DNA of 64,000 nucleotides from Diphasiastrum complanatum. Taxonomy: Eukaryota > Streptophyta > Lycopodiopsida > Lycopodiales > Lycopodiaceae. The position numbers were made by a program, and so were the translations under genes. The stretch covers positions 68,331,741 through 68,395,740 of the forward strand of contig CM055096.1 of assembly GCA_029204225.1 (NCBI GenBank), written 5' to 3'. The notes beneath the pieces are model-generated. The model ran no database searches. It was not told the origin of the DNA and was given only the letters and a program-made list of their open reading frames with translations. This document shows, one piece after another, positions 33,620 through 45,316 of the stretch. Numbering within the stretch: the stretch's first letter is position 1; each line of letters starts with the position of its first letter.

Positions 33620-35518
33620 TAGGGTTTCTTTCCTGAGAGCGGTGCTTCCCTCCTAAATTTTCTAATTTTTGAAAGTAGGCCTGCCCTTTCGCCGTTCGTC
33701 TAATTTGGAAGGTGTTGCCTCTTCCCTTAGCTATGTTCGAGATACCTCTTTTAGGGTCCCTTTAATTTCCTGCATTATCGGTTTTTCAAATATTTTGCCT
33801 TTCAAATCCTGCATCTCAAAAGATTTTGACGACATAATACTACATATTTGCATTCATAAATCATTTTATTAGATGAATAAACTTATGTAACCCAAGTTTT
33901 GTAAGGATATCTCCTTACTTTACCATACACAAATTTCCTCCATATAAAAATGACAAACAAAATATCCTGCATCTAAAAAAAGTTATTGGTTTTTTGAAAG
34001 TCAACTTCCTGTAAGTCTTTTGTGAAATCGGTTTTCGATGAAAGATGCCAGTTCCATTCTCAAGAGATGCCGACTTTCCCGAACACTGCCTAGAGCTTTG
34101 GCCACTTCACCTACTAGACAAGGCATGTAATAGAAAACTATAGAAAGGGTCTTAAAAGGTTCAATCCATCTCAACATGCCTTGCATATAAGATGACACAT
34201 CTATTTCTAGGAATTAGAAGGCCAGTGGACAACCTCAGTTTGTTGGCTACAAGAGCTCGCTTTGAAGATTGACATCATGAGTCATAGATGATCATAAATG
34301 CTTTGTTGTCGCTTGCATTCGGATGAGCAACCCCCTCAACTTGCTCTTGGGAGAACATGGTTTTAATAATGCTAAATATTTTCAAAATGCCAAGATTTTT
34401 AATTGTAGGCACTTCAACTCAAACATCATTGGCAATTTTGCAGTTTGTTGTGCATTGAGCATATCTCACCTTGCAGATAATTTATTGCATATAACAACCC
34501 TCTTTGCCCATGACCCTAGCAACATAAAAGATGTGGCATTTTCTCTAACCAACATTATCCTCAAGGGAGCAATTGCAAGTCACATAGACAAAGGCCCTAG
34601 CTAATGCAAGTGGAAATATTACAAAAATAAGTCATAGCTCGCCATGATCAACATCCACAATCCTCCTAGGACTTATATTCCAAAGCCCAAATTGTAGAAG
34701 CATAAGCTTGTTGAGAGTCATCTTGGCTTGTGAACTCACCATTTATGCTTCATAAGATAATTATTTCAAAAACAACCTACGACCACTTCTCTCAAATGTC
34801 TCATAGTTGTAAATATTTATGTAAGGGCTTTGGAGCCTTATATAACTCTATGTAGGCCACACAAAGCCACATTAGCCAACAAAGATTTGCCAAAGTCACA
34901 ACAACCTTGTTCTTATGAAAATAATAGTTGCAACCTTGATGACAATACCTAGTGTCCTTATTTATTTGTTTTTGTAAGGAGTTTTGGTGTCTTAAGTGAA
35001 GAAAAATAATGCGTCTTGTAGGTTGACTTTTGTTTTCATTTGTAGCTATTGTAATGGCCTTAAAATTGTATATTATTGTATTTAGAATTGGCTCATATCA
35101 TCACACCCCATTTGGGGGAAATAATGCTAAAAGATTGTAGGGAGGATCAATGTGGCCCAATCGATAGACTATCACATCCTTAAAAACATCCAAAAGTTTA
35201 TCTACGTGTAAATCCATATCAAATCATTGATTCTTTGCATGAGGAACCTTAGAGTATGGTGTCAATTTTGTCTACCTTCATGTGTGTCTATTAATCTTAA
35301 GACATTATAGAATATGAATGTTAATACTTGTAACAAAACATTGTTTTTTCACACTTTTTTGCAGGTGTACGAGTGCACATATTGTGAGTGCTTCAAAGGC
35401 TCATCTCAAGGTTGCCAAAAAAAGCAAGCTCTTCTTAGTTGACATAATTTACTTCGTTTTTATTAACATTTCCATCAATGATGATGAGCATCTAGACCTA
35501 TTCTTATAGATGGGCTAG
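33620..35518. other. no supported gene
   Basis: AT-rich intergenic sequence. Open frames at 33669-33872, 34323-34604 and 35318-35509 show no motifs. Confidence 0.5.
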
Positions 35519-35700
35519 TTTTTTTTTTTTTTGCATACATGTTAAGCAACTAGTGGTCGTCATATACAACATATACAACTTGGCAATGCCATTTACGGAG
35601 CTAAGCTCCTTAGATGTCACTACACAATGGTCGGGATTCGAGCCCGCACCTTTCCAGTAGCAATCAGCTCTACCCATACACCCCACTACGATGGACGGAC
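35519..35700 (-). mobile_element. tRNA-derived SINE
   Basis: Reading the minus strand there is an A box TGGGTAGAGC (35667-35676) and a B box GGCTCGAATCC (35634-35644) in the T-arm-like context GCGGGCTCGAATCCCG. The spacing suits an RNA polymerase III internal promoter. The unit ends in a run of 14 A (T on plus, 35519-35532). A tRNA-like head, a unique body and a 3' A-tail define a SINE. No clear target duplication was found. Confidence 0.7.
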
Positions 35701-35746
35701 CAACTAATTATGTCCTTGAAAGCTGTTGCTAACATAATTTCTTTCT

Positions 35747-35748
<2 letters not shown>

Positions 35749-35804
<56 letters not shown>
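35749..35804. repeat. (GA)28 microsatellite
   Basis: An uninterrupted GA run of 56 bases, followed by a degenerate GATTGAGATTGAGAG edge. Confidence 0.98.
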
Positions 35805-35807
<3 letters not shown>

Positions 35808-35846
35808 AGATTGAGAGAATTTTCAACCAATGGCACATAGTAATAC

Positions 35847-36179
35847 TTGTGTAAGGATTATTATTTTGACATAAATTTAACTACCTGTCATGCTAACATA
35901 GTTAAATTTATGAACGTTGTAGATGTTCTACATCATACTCAAAACATGTCATGTAAGCATGTAATCACCACCTACGCTAAAATATTTAACAAAAATAGTG
36001 GACACAAGGCTACGATTATAATCCTAGATTACGGTTTTGTATTAACGACAAGCACAAAAGAAATGTGTAACTATGCGTTTAATGTCTTTCTTGTGGTGAC
36101 AATTTTTAACTGTTTATGTTGTGAATTGTTTGTCGCTAGAAAAAATCTCAAAATTGATTTGTTTTGAGCATTGCATAAA
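35847..36179. other. no supported gene
   Basis: A 106-codon open frame on the plus strand (35847-36167) has no recognisable motif. Base composition is as in the intergenic DNA. Confidence 0.45.
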
Positions 36180-36199
36180 ACACTCTATATTGCCATTTA

Positions 36200-36350
36200 G
36201 TGGGGGGGAAGGCCCTGCCTGAGGGCATTCCTTGCTAGGAGGCCCTTGCCCGAGGGCGGGAGCCCGAGGGCAGGCCCCAACCAGCAAGGAAGGCCCGAGG
36301 GCTTCGGGCCTTCCCCTACGTAATGCCGTTGTGCGAAGGTTTTTTTTTTT
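36200..36350. repeat. GC-rich CCCGAGGGC-type repeat
   Basis: Multiple near copies of GCCCGAGGGC and GGAAGGCCC in both orientations make an imperfect palindrome-rich island in AT-rich DNA. It is followed by T-homopolymers at 36340-36460. Confidence 0.6.
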
Positions 36351-36518
36351 CCCCGTTTTTTGGCCATACGGTACGGCCGTACTCGTGGACCATTTTTTTT
36401 TCCGGTTTTTCGCTGTTCTTTTTTTTTTTTGCAGTTTTTTTTTTTTGCAATTTTTTTTACGTTTGTGGTGGAATGTGGATGTGGATAGCCAATGACGGGC
36501 TGCCACATAGCACATGCA

Positions 36519-36636
36519 CATTCCACCGGAGAGAGGAGAGAGAACGTGCATTCCACCGGAGAGAGAACATGCATTCCACCGGAGAGAGGAGAGAGAAAGT
36601 GAATTCCACCGGAGAGAGGAGAGAGAATGACAGATT
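36519..36636. repeat. GAG-rich minisatellite, four units
   Basis: CATTCCACCGGAGAGAG starts at about 36519, 36549, 36572 and 36602 with GAGAGAA tails, so units are 30, 23 and 30 bases. Confidence 0.85.
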
Positions 36637-36750
36637 CCTAAGAGAGAGAAAATTGGATGGACATTATGCTCCTGGAGGTGGTCCCAAAATACAAAGGACA
36701 CCTGAGCACAAGGCATTAAGGTTGTTAAAAATACTTATTACAAATCACAA

Positions 36751-37138
36751 AGTGGAATTTTTTTGAGAATGTTTTGAAAGTTTATATTTTTGCACCAAGG
36801 TTTGAAGCTTCTTAATTTGTAAGGGCTTTTAAGTAATTATTATGGAAATTGCCACTACTATACTTTCATAGGCAACTATAGATACAAGCTCAATTAGTTT
36901 ACTATTTGGTTGTTGGACATCTCGTCATCTTTCTTCTTTAGGATAGTGAAATTTTTTTGAAAATGTTTGGAAAGTTTATATTTTTGCACCAAGGTTTGAA
37001 GCTCCTTAATTTGTAAGGGCTTTTTAGTAATTATTATAGATATTGCCACAACTATACTTCCATAGGTAACTATAGATACAAGCTCAATTAGTTTAATATT
37101 TGGTTGTTGGACATCTCATCCGCTTTCTTCTCTAGCTA
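36751..37138. repeat. 194-bp tandem duplication
   Basis: 36751-36944 and 36945-37138 are the same sequence with scattered substitutions (both contain TTGCACCAAGGTTTGAAGCT and CAAGCTCAATTAGTTTA). There is no coding potential. Confidence 0.9.
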
Positions 37139-38135
37139 AAATTTGATTGTCCTTCTATATCTAAGGGCCTTTCACTCGCCATGTGAGAGCACCTTCTCTC
37201 TGTCACCAAAATTGTAGTGCTTTTTTCTCTTTAGCTAAGGTTGGTTTCACTCACAACTCGGCAATTGCAACAACACTTCAGAGCCACCACCTTTCCATTT
37301 CTCTCTAGCTAAGGTTGGTTTCACTTACAACTTGGCAACAACAACACTTGCTTTGCGTCCTACTCCAAAAAGAGGGACTTACTAGGCAATATTGACGTTG
37401 TTGTTTGAATCAAAGTCTCCTTCCTCTCCGCCATCGACGTGAGACTATCTTTAGCTTTAGTCTCTCCTCTTTTCTATTGGTTAAATCAAAAAATGATTGG
37501 TTTTATTGGTTGATGGGCAATATATATTCAAGCTCAATAGCAATGCTAGGACAAAGCCCTTTTTCTTACCTATGATCAATTGTAGCCCATTTAAGCGAGA
37601 GTCTTGCCAAAGATCCCCGATGTAGAACCAATCTAAAATCGTTCTCGCATACGAATGAAAACATGGCTCACATCCCATTGAACGTGGTCAAAATTCCTCA
37701 ATTTTTAACGCTCCACTGATTCCAAACTTTAAACTCAAATGTTAACACCTTCGAAGCAAGCTCATGCTTAAAGCTCACATTCAAGTGAGCCATGGGTGTT
37801 GAGGCTTGCATGACCCTTGCATCTCCCTCCTTTGGCACCCACCTGAGGGTGGCATGTGGCACTTAAGCACAAGCCACCCCAAGACCCGCATCTTCGTTCA
37901 TCCTGTGAATGGATCGAGTACTGAAAGTTGACGTTAACGGTTGGCCTTCATGAAATCCTGAGACAACGGCTTCACGAGGACTGATGCCCGTCATATGCCG
38001 TTTCGTTCTGAAGGCTGCCTTTATCTTCAGACGCTTGGATAGGATCATCCATTTCGGTAAGGAAATGCCAGATCGTGGTTCTGTAAGGCACGCCGCAAGC
38101 GCTGCTGCTGCTGCTACAGCCATCGAGAGTTGAGG
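37139..38135. other. upstream flank of the 38.1-kb gene; short direct repeats
   Basis: CTAAGGTTGGTTTCACTYACAACTYGGCAA occurs twice (about 37224 and 37308). The last 200 bases become more GC-rich and contain GCTGCTGCTGCTGCT just before the ATG, likely the 5' UTR of the gene at 38136. The promoter is not clear. Confidence 0.45.
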
Positions 38136-38780
38136 ATGGCGATCGGGCCAGCAAAGGATAAAATCGAGGATGCCTCTCTGTTTATGGCAGGGATGCTCAT
38201 TTTACAGAAAAAGATTGGACTGAAAGAAAAAGCACCAAAAGAAGCAGTCATTCCGCGGCTGTCTTCCTCTCCATCCATTTCGTCTTTGTCTGTGCCCTCA
38301 TCTTCAGTTCCATCCATCACAACCTCTCATTCTGCTTTTTACATGGCAACAATAGGTAACTCTTCTTCAAATTCTTTGGAAACGAAGGAGGCAGACATGG
38401 AGGTAGCTTCTCGATATGCTCAAGAGGCTTCTAGGGTTTCTTCTTCAGATGAAGAAAACGGGATGCCTTTGTTGGAGATAGAGGATGTAAGGCTTTTTTT
38501 AAGGAAAGCTGGGCATGTGTGGGACAAGATTCGACGGTTTGGATTGCCAGAAACTTCTTGGAAAAACAAAGCTCCATGGCATAATCCACGCCCAGATTTC
38601 TTGGCCAAAGGCCTTGAGTGGCCGCCAGAATCGTTCGACTCTGAAGAACAACGGAGGGAATATTATCGGAAAGCAAGAGAGCGTCGACCTTTCTTGGTTG
38701 GAACCCCACCGACATGGACATTTATGCTTGCTAATGTAGGCTTGCTTGCTTTTCTTATCTACAACCCGTTTGGGACGTGA
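38136..38780 (+). CDS. uncharacterised plant protein with C-terminal membrane segment
   Basis: A single open frame of 214 residues starts at ATG 38136 (MAIGPAKDKIEDASLFMAG). A nearby TTG six bases upstream is an unlikely start. Parts: N-terminal helical and Lys-rich stretch (1-42), Ser-rich low-complexity stretch (44-60), acidic middle, a conserved-looking core (EDVRLFLRKAGHVWDKIRRF, WHNPRPDFLAKGLEWPPESF, RREYYRKARERRPFLVGTPP) and one hydrophobic segment close to the C-terminus (TFMLANVGLLAFLIYNPFG). This suggests a tail-anchored or single-pass membrane protein. Coding quality is supported by its length, higher GC than the flanks, and absence of transposon motifs. I do not recognise the family. 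It may have upstream exons I cannot see. Confidence 0.65.
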   Translation: MAIGPAKDKIEDASLFMAGMLILQKKIGLKEKAPKEAVIPRLSSSPSISSLSVPSSSVPSITTSHSAFYMATIGNSSSNSLETKEADMEVASRYAQEASRVSSSDEENGMPLLEIEDVRLFLRKAGHVWDKIRRFGLPETSWKNKAPWHNPRPDFLAKGLEWPPESFDSEEQRREYYRKARERRPFLVGTPPTWTFMLANVGLLAFLIYNPFGT

Positions 38781-40511
38781 ACGAGGTTTTCATTGAACCC
38801 AGTTTTATTACCTCTTGTCGTCTATAATTAAGTTTTATTCTTATTAACCCTACTAGAACTACTTTTGTTTTGTACTTATATTCAAAAGCAAATTTCATTC
38901 TTGGAACGAGTTGTTGCTATTTTAGTCCATTTGTGTCTCCCACTCTTGGCGACCTCTTTGTGGCTGTTTCAGTTCGTAAGACAATCTAATTTCTGTGACA
39001 TTATTTTGGTGACGGTAGCATGGCATGCATTAAGCAAGTAGATTAGAAAAACTTTTGTGAAAAAATGTCACAAAGTAGATCATGACATTGTTCCAAAATA
39101 AACCTTGTTGAGGTTAAGTTTAGTTACTCTTTTGGCAATCTCTGTCAATGCATTATGAGAATTCAGTGTGACAGTAGGTTTAACGAAATTTAGGCAGTAA
39201 TTCACAGTGCATTCAAAATTGCATTTGAATTTGGGCTTACATTCTTGATAGTAGATTAACTTCGTACATGACTGGTTAGGATGGAAGGTAGCCATAGAAT
39301 GAAGTGTAGAGCTATGAAGAAGGACAACTTATGAATCAAAGAGCAGCTTCTCTTAGTCCAAACTTCTCAAAAGTGATGACATGAAACAATTATAATGTGC
39401 CTTTCTACTATGACCAATTTCAGCTCAAGCAAAGTTGAACATATGGGTTATGAGGTTCGCTTTTGCACAATTTCCTAAGGTACTCTAAATCTTTAGATGC
39501 AAAAGGTTGATTTGTTTGGTAGCGATGTGATGACTATATTGTCTTTTGTTAGTGAATGGATAGTTATTAGTTGCAAGATTAATGAAGAAATATGGAGATA
39601 TTGCGAGTGATGTGCTTTGTGGGATGCATAGCCACTTGATTTGATGCATGTTATTCACGTCAACTAATTTTGAATTTCAACAAAATTTTGAAATATAGAA
39701 ATTAATCTAGGATTGAAAGCGAGCAATTGCCATGGTTAGAAAAAAACATTACAATCAACATTAATTCTAATGTTGAAAGTAATCAAGAAAAAATCTATAT
39801 TTTTATGATTCCAAGTATATGTTGACCCTAAAGACAAACAAATGCTCAAACAATTGAAAACCCAAGATTTAAATCTTGCGTGGTTGTCAAGGTCTTGTTT
39901 GCCATCCATGATCCAACATGCATGATATAGAACATCAAATCTTTAGTCAATTGGTATTGGACTCACCACTCATCTAGCTCCCTCCAAGAGCTACCCAATG
40001 ATCATGGGACCTTATCCATGTCTGAGCTTGATTCCATGGATTAAACACTTGTATCCCAAACCACGTTTTCTAATTCGAGAGAATGACTTTGCATAGCTGA
40101 ATTGGCTTCTTAGCATTATAGTTGACAATTTTTCTAGAAGGGCTTTTACATGAATGAATCTTCTCGAGGCTTGGAATGCTTATATATTATAAAGCCTTGA
40201 GCCATCGACATTTAGGGCATTTAGCCTTAAAGGTAGGTGAACTAGGGTTGTGTCCACGATAGCATGGGCATTGACTGAAGGATGCATCCTCAATTTGTGG
40301 GATGCTTGTAGAGCATTGAGTCTTTGACATTTATGGTAAGCTAGGTGAAGGGTGCCTATGAAACAAGCAAGCAAATGGAGGCTATTGATGATTAATCATC
40401 ATGACATTGATCCTTAACGCAAGCATTAAGGATATAAAGAATACACAATAAATTGTACATATCCATTAGTTTTTCTATGACATCATCATCATAGAAAGAT
40501 GATAGTATACC

Positions 40512-40518
<7 letters not shown>
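38781..40518. other. no supported gene
   Basis: AT-rich intergenic DNA without recognisable coding or repeat structure apart from short open frames (39080-39295, 40180-40374). Confidence 0.5.

Positions 40519-40563
<45 letters not shown>
40519..40563. repeat. (GA) microsatellite
   Basis: Uninterrupted GA run of 45 bases; a second one lies 150 bases downstream. Confidence 0.97.
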
Positions 40564-40565
<2 letters not shown>

Positions 40566-40708
40566 CACCCCAATTAGCCAAAATGGGTATTCTAAAATTT
40601 CATTGGTCCACGTTTGCCCTAGAAAGTATATTTGATGGCCACTTGAAGGGCAATTGAAATGGATTGAAAGGCACGCGTTGATTTTTGAGACTGAAAACAG
40701 AATTTTCA

Positions 40709-40713
<5 letters not shown>

Positions 40714-40776
<63 letters not shown>
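40714..40776. repeat. (GA) microsatellite
   Basis: GA run of about 63 bases. Together with 40519-40563 it brackets a 150-base unique segment. Confidence 0.97.
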
Positions 40777-40778
<2 letters not shown>

Positions 40779-43700
40779 AGCTTTCTCCACACAATTCCGC
40801 TATCATTCGTCCTCATATCGCATGTACCGCTTCCAAACTCCCTGTTACGTTGTTAAAAGTAAGTAATAATGATTCTGAAGCGATAGTGCCTCATTGTACC
40901 GCTCTTTAGCAAGTTTCACCAGCCAAAAATTATCCCAAATTTGGCCCTATGCCACCCAAATGGCGAATGTAGCCCATCACTAGGTCACCTGCACTCCGCT
41001 CGATAGAATGGTGATGAAAACCTTCTGAAATGCGTTTCTCCCTGCTCTGTGACATGGCTCTGTCCGCTGGCTCTAAGCAGCCAGTTTTAGGGGTCAATTT
41101 GGCCCAAGAAAGGCCAAAATAGGTGCCTTCTAGCCAAAGATAGGCCCTTCCAAAGAATTAGCTTTTGAACTGATTCTTCAAAAAGAAGATTTTTAATGAA
41201 GAATCATCCAACTTGAATGTTGGGTCCCTTTCAGCATTTCAAGTTCAAATTTTTTTATGAAAAAGAAGTGCACATGGCCCTTCGGGCTCCTTCTCATTCC
41301 ATCCAACAATTGTGATTGCTCGTGATCTTGATCGTTGATGCTCAAAGTCCAAATCTGACGGTTCCGCGTGCTAAGCCTCACTCCACCAGCCACTAGCGCC
41401 TTGGAGACGCTATAGGCTTGCTCTTCTTGGCCACGCGCTGTCGTGGCATGTCCGTCCACGGGTTCCTCCATCTCTCTCTTCATTCTCCTTTACAACTTTA
41501 CAAGCTTTTAATCTTGTTTTTCATCAGCTATGGCTGCCCTCTGAAAACGGATCTGCCTCCCTTGCCTCTCCACGGCCACCCACGGCTGTGTGCACACAGG
41601 GTCGCCCTACTCCAGTGCCCATTCTCACCAATTTATAGATCAGAAATATGTTGTATATCTGCTTTCAGGCTGTAAACCCTAGCTCGTAAACTAAGAGATT
41701 TTCTTGGGCATTTATCAATCTCTTTTTGAGATTTCTTCATGTAGCATTAGAGGAGTTCCAAAATAAAGCAAGTGTAATGTGGCTAGCCACATGGCCCTGC
41801 CTTGGCATGGAGATATATTAGAGTTTTCGTACTGTATATTACTACAATTTTTTGAAATTTTATCTTGAATGATTATTTTATGATGTTAAGTATAAAAGTA
41901 TATTTTACATACCTAGATACAAACATTTTGCCCACTGGTATTACTACTAAAAAAAAATAGTGTGTTAATGTCATACCGGTGTTTGAATTGGAAACTTAGT
42001 AAAACTCTTAGTTTCACTTGGAATGTAATATATTTTTTGGATTTTGATTTATATAAGGCCCCATTTCAAATGAGTACTAACATTTAGAGTGGTAGGGACA
42101 TGGATACCCTATTGTCTTCTGAGATCTCTTTTGAGTTGTAATGCAGATGTCTTATGCCTATAGAGTGTACACATTTACATTACATGTAACATTTTCTCAA
42201 AACATCAAAACTACCTTCGCAGCGTGTCTCATTAACTAGTTCTTACCATATTCTCACAAATGCAATCGCAACCTTCAATTACATGGTTAGGTAAATTGTG
42301 ACGCAACTACTTTTCACCTTTAATCTTTGACCAAATGGTTGATTACCTTGAACAATTGTTATAGTTCAAAATTTTTATATCAAACTTTTTGGCATATAGA
42401 ACCAACTCTGCAAATGATCCTATTTACATTTAGTTAGAATTTCCCTTTGTAATTTTGATACTCCATTCATGTTTCATATGATAGGTGATCATAGGTCATT
42501 TCATCCATCCTGCCTAAAGGTGTTGATTCCTAGTGACCTGAGGTAAAAGTTCAAATTATTTATTTTCACATTATTTCTAATCCATTTATAAATATTATGA
42601 ACCTTGTGATATATTTGTATTTGTATATTTGTGAATATATGATAGTGCTATTAAGCTTTTCAAAAGAAAAAAAATTATGAACCTTGTGATGAAATAAGAG
42701 TTCTTTTGTTATCTGCTAGCATTGTAGGCTTTTGCTAATGCTAGAGTAAAATATAGTGGTCCAATGTCTTCTGTTTATTAGGTACACAATCTTTAGATTA
42801 ATATTTACTAACATGTGCCTTTGTTCTAATAATTTTGGAGGAAAGTAATGCTAAAGATCAACAAATCAAAGTTGCATGCAGATCGAAATGAGTATGCCAT
42901 AAAACTCAAAGGATTCAATACAACTTATTCTTGCAGATGTGTGCCTAGTTAAAATTTGTTTCCATTTTCTAACCGATGTTAGTTATTGGCACAAGAACTC
43001 TACTTTTTGGTGTGCATGATATTAATGTGTGGGAAAATGGGAGACAACTACTAAGAATGGGAGAAATCTACGCTTTTAATCTCAATTGGCTCATTGTGCT
43101 CAGCAAAATATGACATTAATAAACAATATTTATGGAGCTTAAACTACTTAGTCTATGATATCCTACTCATTGAAACTCTATGGTTATATAGATGATCTGA
43201 TGTTTAATTTTGCAGATAAGTCTTAATAAGTGCAAAAGTATCACGGCAGACAATATTGGCTCATTTTTCATTCAAGAGAAGTCTTATGATAACAAGTATT
43301 GAGGTTCAACTCACTTAATACAACTGTAACAAGAGGCATTGTTACTCTATTGGTTCAATTTACAGAGCCGTTTAGAATAATGAGATTATGATAATTATTG
43401 ACAGTAAAATTCACAGAATAGTCAAAACCCTTAACCATCAAGAATATTAATAAGAAAAAGTTCATAGTCCTTCTGTGCTTCAAAACCAAGAAGATTCATG
43501 GAATTGAATGCTTTTGGCCAATCCTGGAGTTCCTATCGCAATAGGTACCTGATGATTTTACACAGAAGTACAAGTACAGATCATTATAAACAAGTGAACA
43601 AATACAATTTGAAATCCTACAAATTACTCAATGAAAATAGGAAAGTGTCATCAATGACTTGCTCCTGTTTTATACGTCCACTAAGTAAGAAGATTATGAT

Positions 43701-44657
43701 GAAAGAAAGCATAGAGAAATTGGAAGTTGATCAAAGAGACTTAGAATGGTTCATCATTGGAGTGGTCTTCACTTTGTAAAGGTTGAAGCATAGAAGTGTA
43801 AATGATGACCACACTAATGTGACCTGAATTCACTTGCAGAACCATTGCTACCCCTTGTCTATTTAGGCAAACTTGAACTGCTTCACAATGAGGCTCATTA
43901 TGCTTTCATAATTTCTTTATGATGCTTGCTCAATGTTATAGTTGGGATAAACAGTCATGTGTTTCAGGACTCCATAAGAATTAAGCTTCCAGTCCACATA
44001 TTGTATGAATAATACATATAGATTCTATACCAGAAATGCACTTATAATTAGGTACATGCCAGAGGCCTTCAGACTTGCAATGGACATGATTCTATCACTT
44101 AGGAAGCCACAAAATTCAGTTTTGGTAATTTTTGGATAGATGAAGTTCTATCTCCGTAAGTAAGCCTGAGGAAGAGCCAAGTTGAAGCTATGTTTTGCTA
44201 CAGCGAGGCTCACACAATCAGAAAGTGCTCTTAGATTGATTGTTAATTGTTCAAGAAACAACCAAGAATGTTGCTCTAATGCACATGTTATACCTCAACA
44301 AACTAGGAACAGGTCATGTTTGAAGGATGTTTTAAAAATTGAATTTACTTGTTGCTGAAAGGTAAATATAAGGGCTTTGGAAGGGTTTCAAAAATCATTC
44401 AAATTTTTTTTAGCCATAGAGTACAAACCAGCCTATACCAAAACAAAAATAGGCACAAAAACCTTTATATTGCTTCTGATCTTACTTAGCCTTCGACATT
44501 TCTCTCCGACGATCCTCCCTATCTGTCCTATCGTTGATAGTTCGATTCGATAGCAAGTTTTTCGCTAATAATTTGATGTGATAGCAATTTCTAAGCTTCA
44601 CGGTTTCCTCCTCTTTTTTTTTTTTCTTCTTCTTCTTCTTCTTCTTGTGATACAATG
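40777..44657. other. no supported gene; a (CTT)n tract at its end
   Basis: I see no gene. An open frame at 41193-41483 (minus, with an overlapping plus frame at 41418-41675) and one at 43498-43779 (plus) have no family motif. A (TTC)n run occupies 44625-44647 next to the 44.66-kb element. Confidence 0.5.
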
Positions 44658-45316
44658 TTTGTGCCATAGTTGCACAGAATCGCGTTTCTGGGAGGAGACG
44701 TTTTGGAAACTGCGTTTCTGAAGAAAGCGTTTCTCCTCCCAGAATCGCAAAAAAAAAAAAAATTTTTTTTTTTTTTTTTGAAAAAATAGCTTATGACTGA
44801 AATTTTTTTTAGGGGATCCATGGTCAAACGAGCGTTTTGCCTCTCAGAAGTGCAATAGATGGGTCACAAACAGATATTATTTTCAATAGCTATTTGGTTG
44901 TTATTTGCTCTGCTCAGGGGGTTCGGGGGGCGGTAGCCCCCCGAGAAATCGGGGTTTCGGGGGGCGCCCCCCCCAGTGGGGGGTTTGGGGGGCAACGCCC
45001 CCCAATGGCAGGGTCCGGGTAAGGCCTCTTCATGACTTGGCCTTCCAACTCCCTGAGCAAAAACACACTTACTAGGACCATCTATGATCGTAACAGACAG
45101 GCTAGAGGTTAGTTTTAAATTTTTATCCTTGACAGAACCCAACATGGATTAATGCACCTGAACTGGACCATCTTGCACCCGAAACAATCAGTAAATTACA
45201 CAGTGATTATGCTCTTAATTAGAGCTTTCACCTGATACCCATATTGCACAAAAAAAAACCAAAAATTCCATATTTCCAAAACGCGTTTCAGAAACGCAGT
45301 GCAACTATGGTTTGTG
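44658..45316. mobile_element. small terminal-inverted-repeat DNA element (non-autonomous)
   Basis: Perfect 12-bp terminal inverted repeats CCATAGTTGCAC (44664-44675) and GTGCAACTATGG (45299-45310) are flanked by TTTGTG on both sides (44658-44663 and 45311-45316), giving a 6-bp target duplication and a 647-bp element. Subterminal GCGTTTCTG and GTTTTGGAAA motifs recur near both ends in opposite orientation. No transposase is inside, so it would depend on a partner. The superfamily is not assigned; the 6-bp duplication is not the 8 or 9 bp of hAT or Mutator. Confidence 0.7.
44917..45003. repeat. G-run / C-run block inside the TIR element
   Basis: Seven or more runs of four to eight G or C alternate here, for example GGGGTTTCGGGGGGCGCCCC and GGGGGGTTTGGGGGGC. 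It can form G-quadruplexes on either strand or strong hairpins. Confidence 0.75.

Noticed and set aside
36114-36766. Long overlapping ORFs on both strands
   Set aside because: They are low-complexity translations of the GC island, T-runs and GAGAG minisatellite.
37863-38123. 86-codon Ala-rich ORF on the minus strand, divergent from the 38.1-kb gene
   Set aside because: It arises from the GCT repeat and GC-rich leader of the plus-strand gene, has no motif, and its ATG is only 12 bases from the other gene's ATG.
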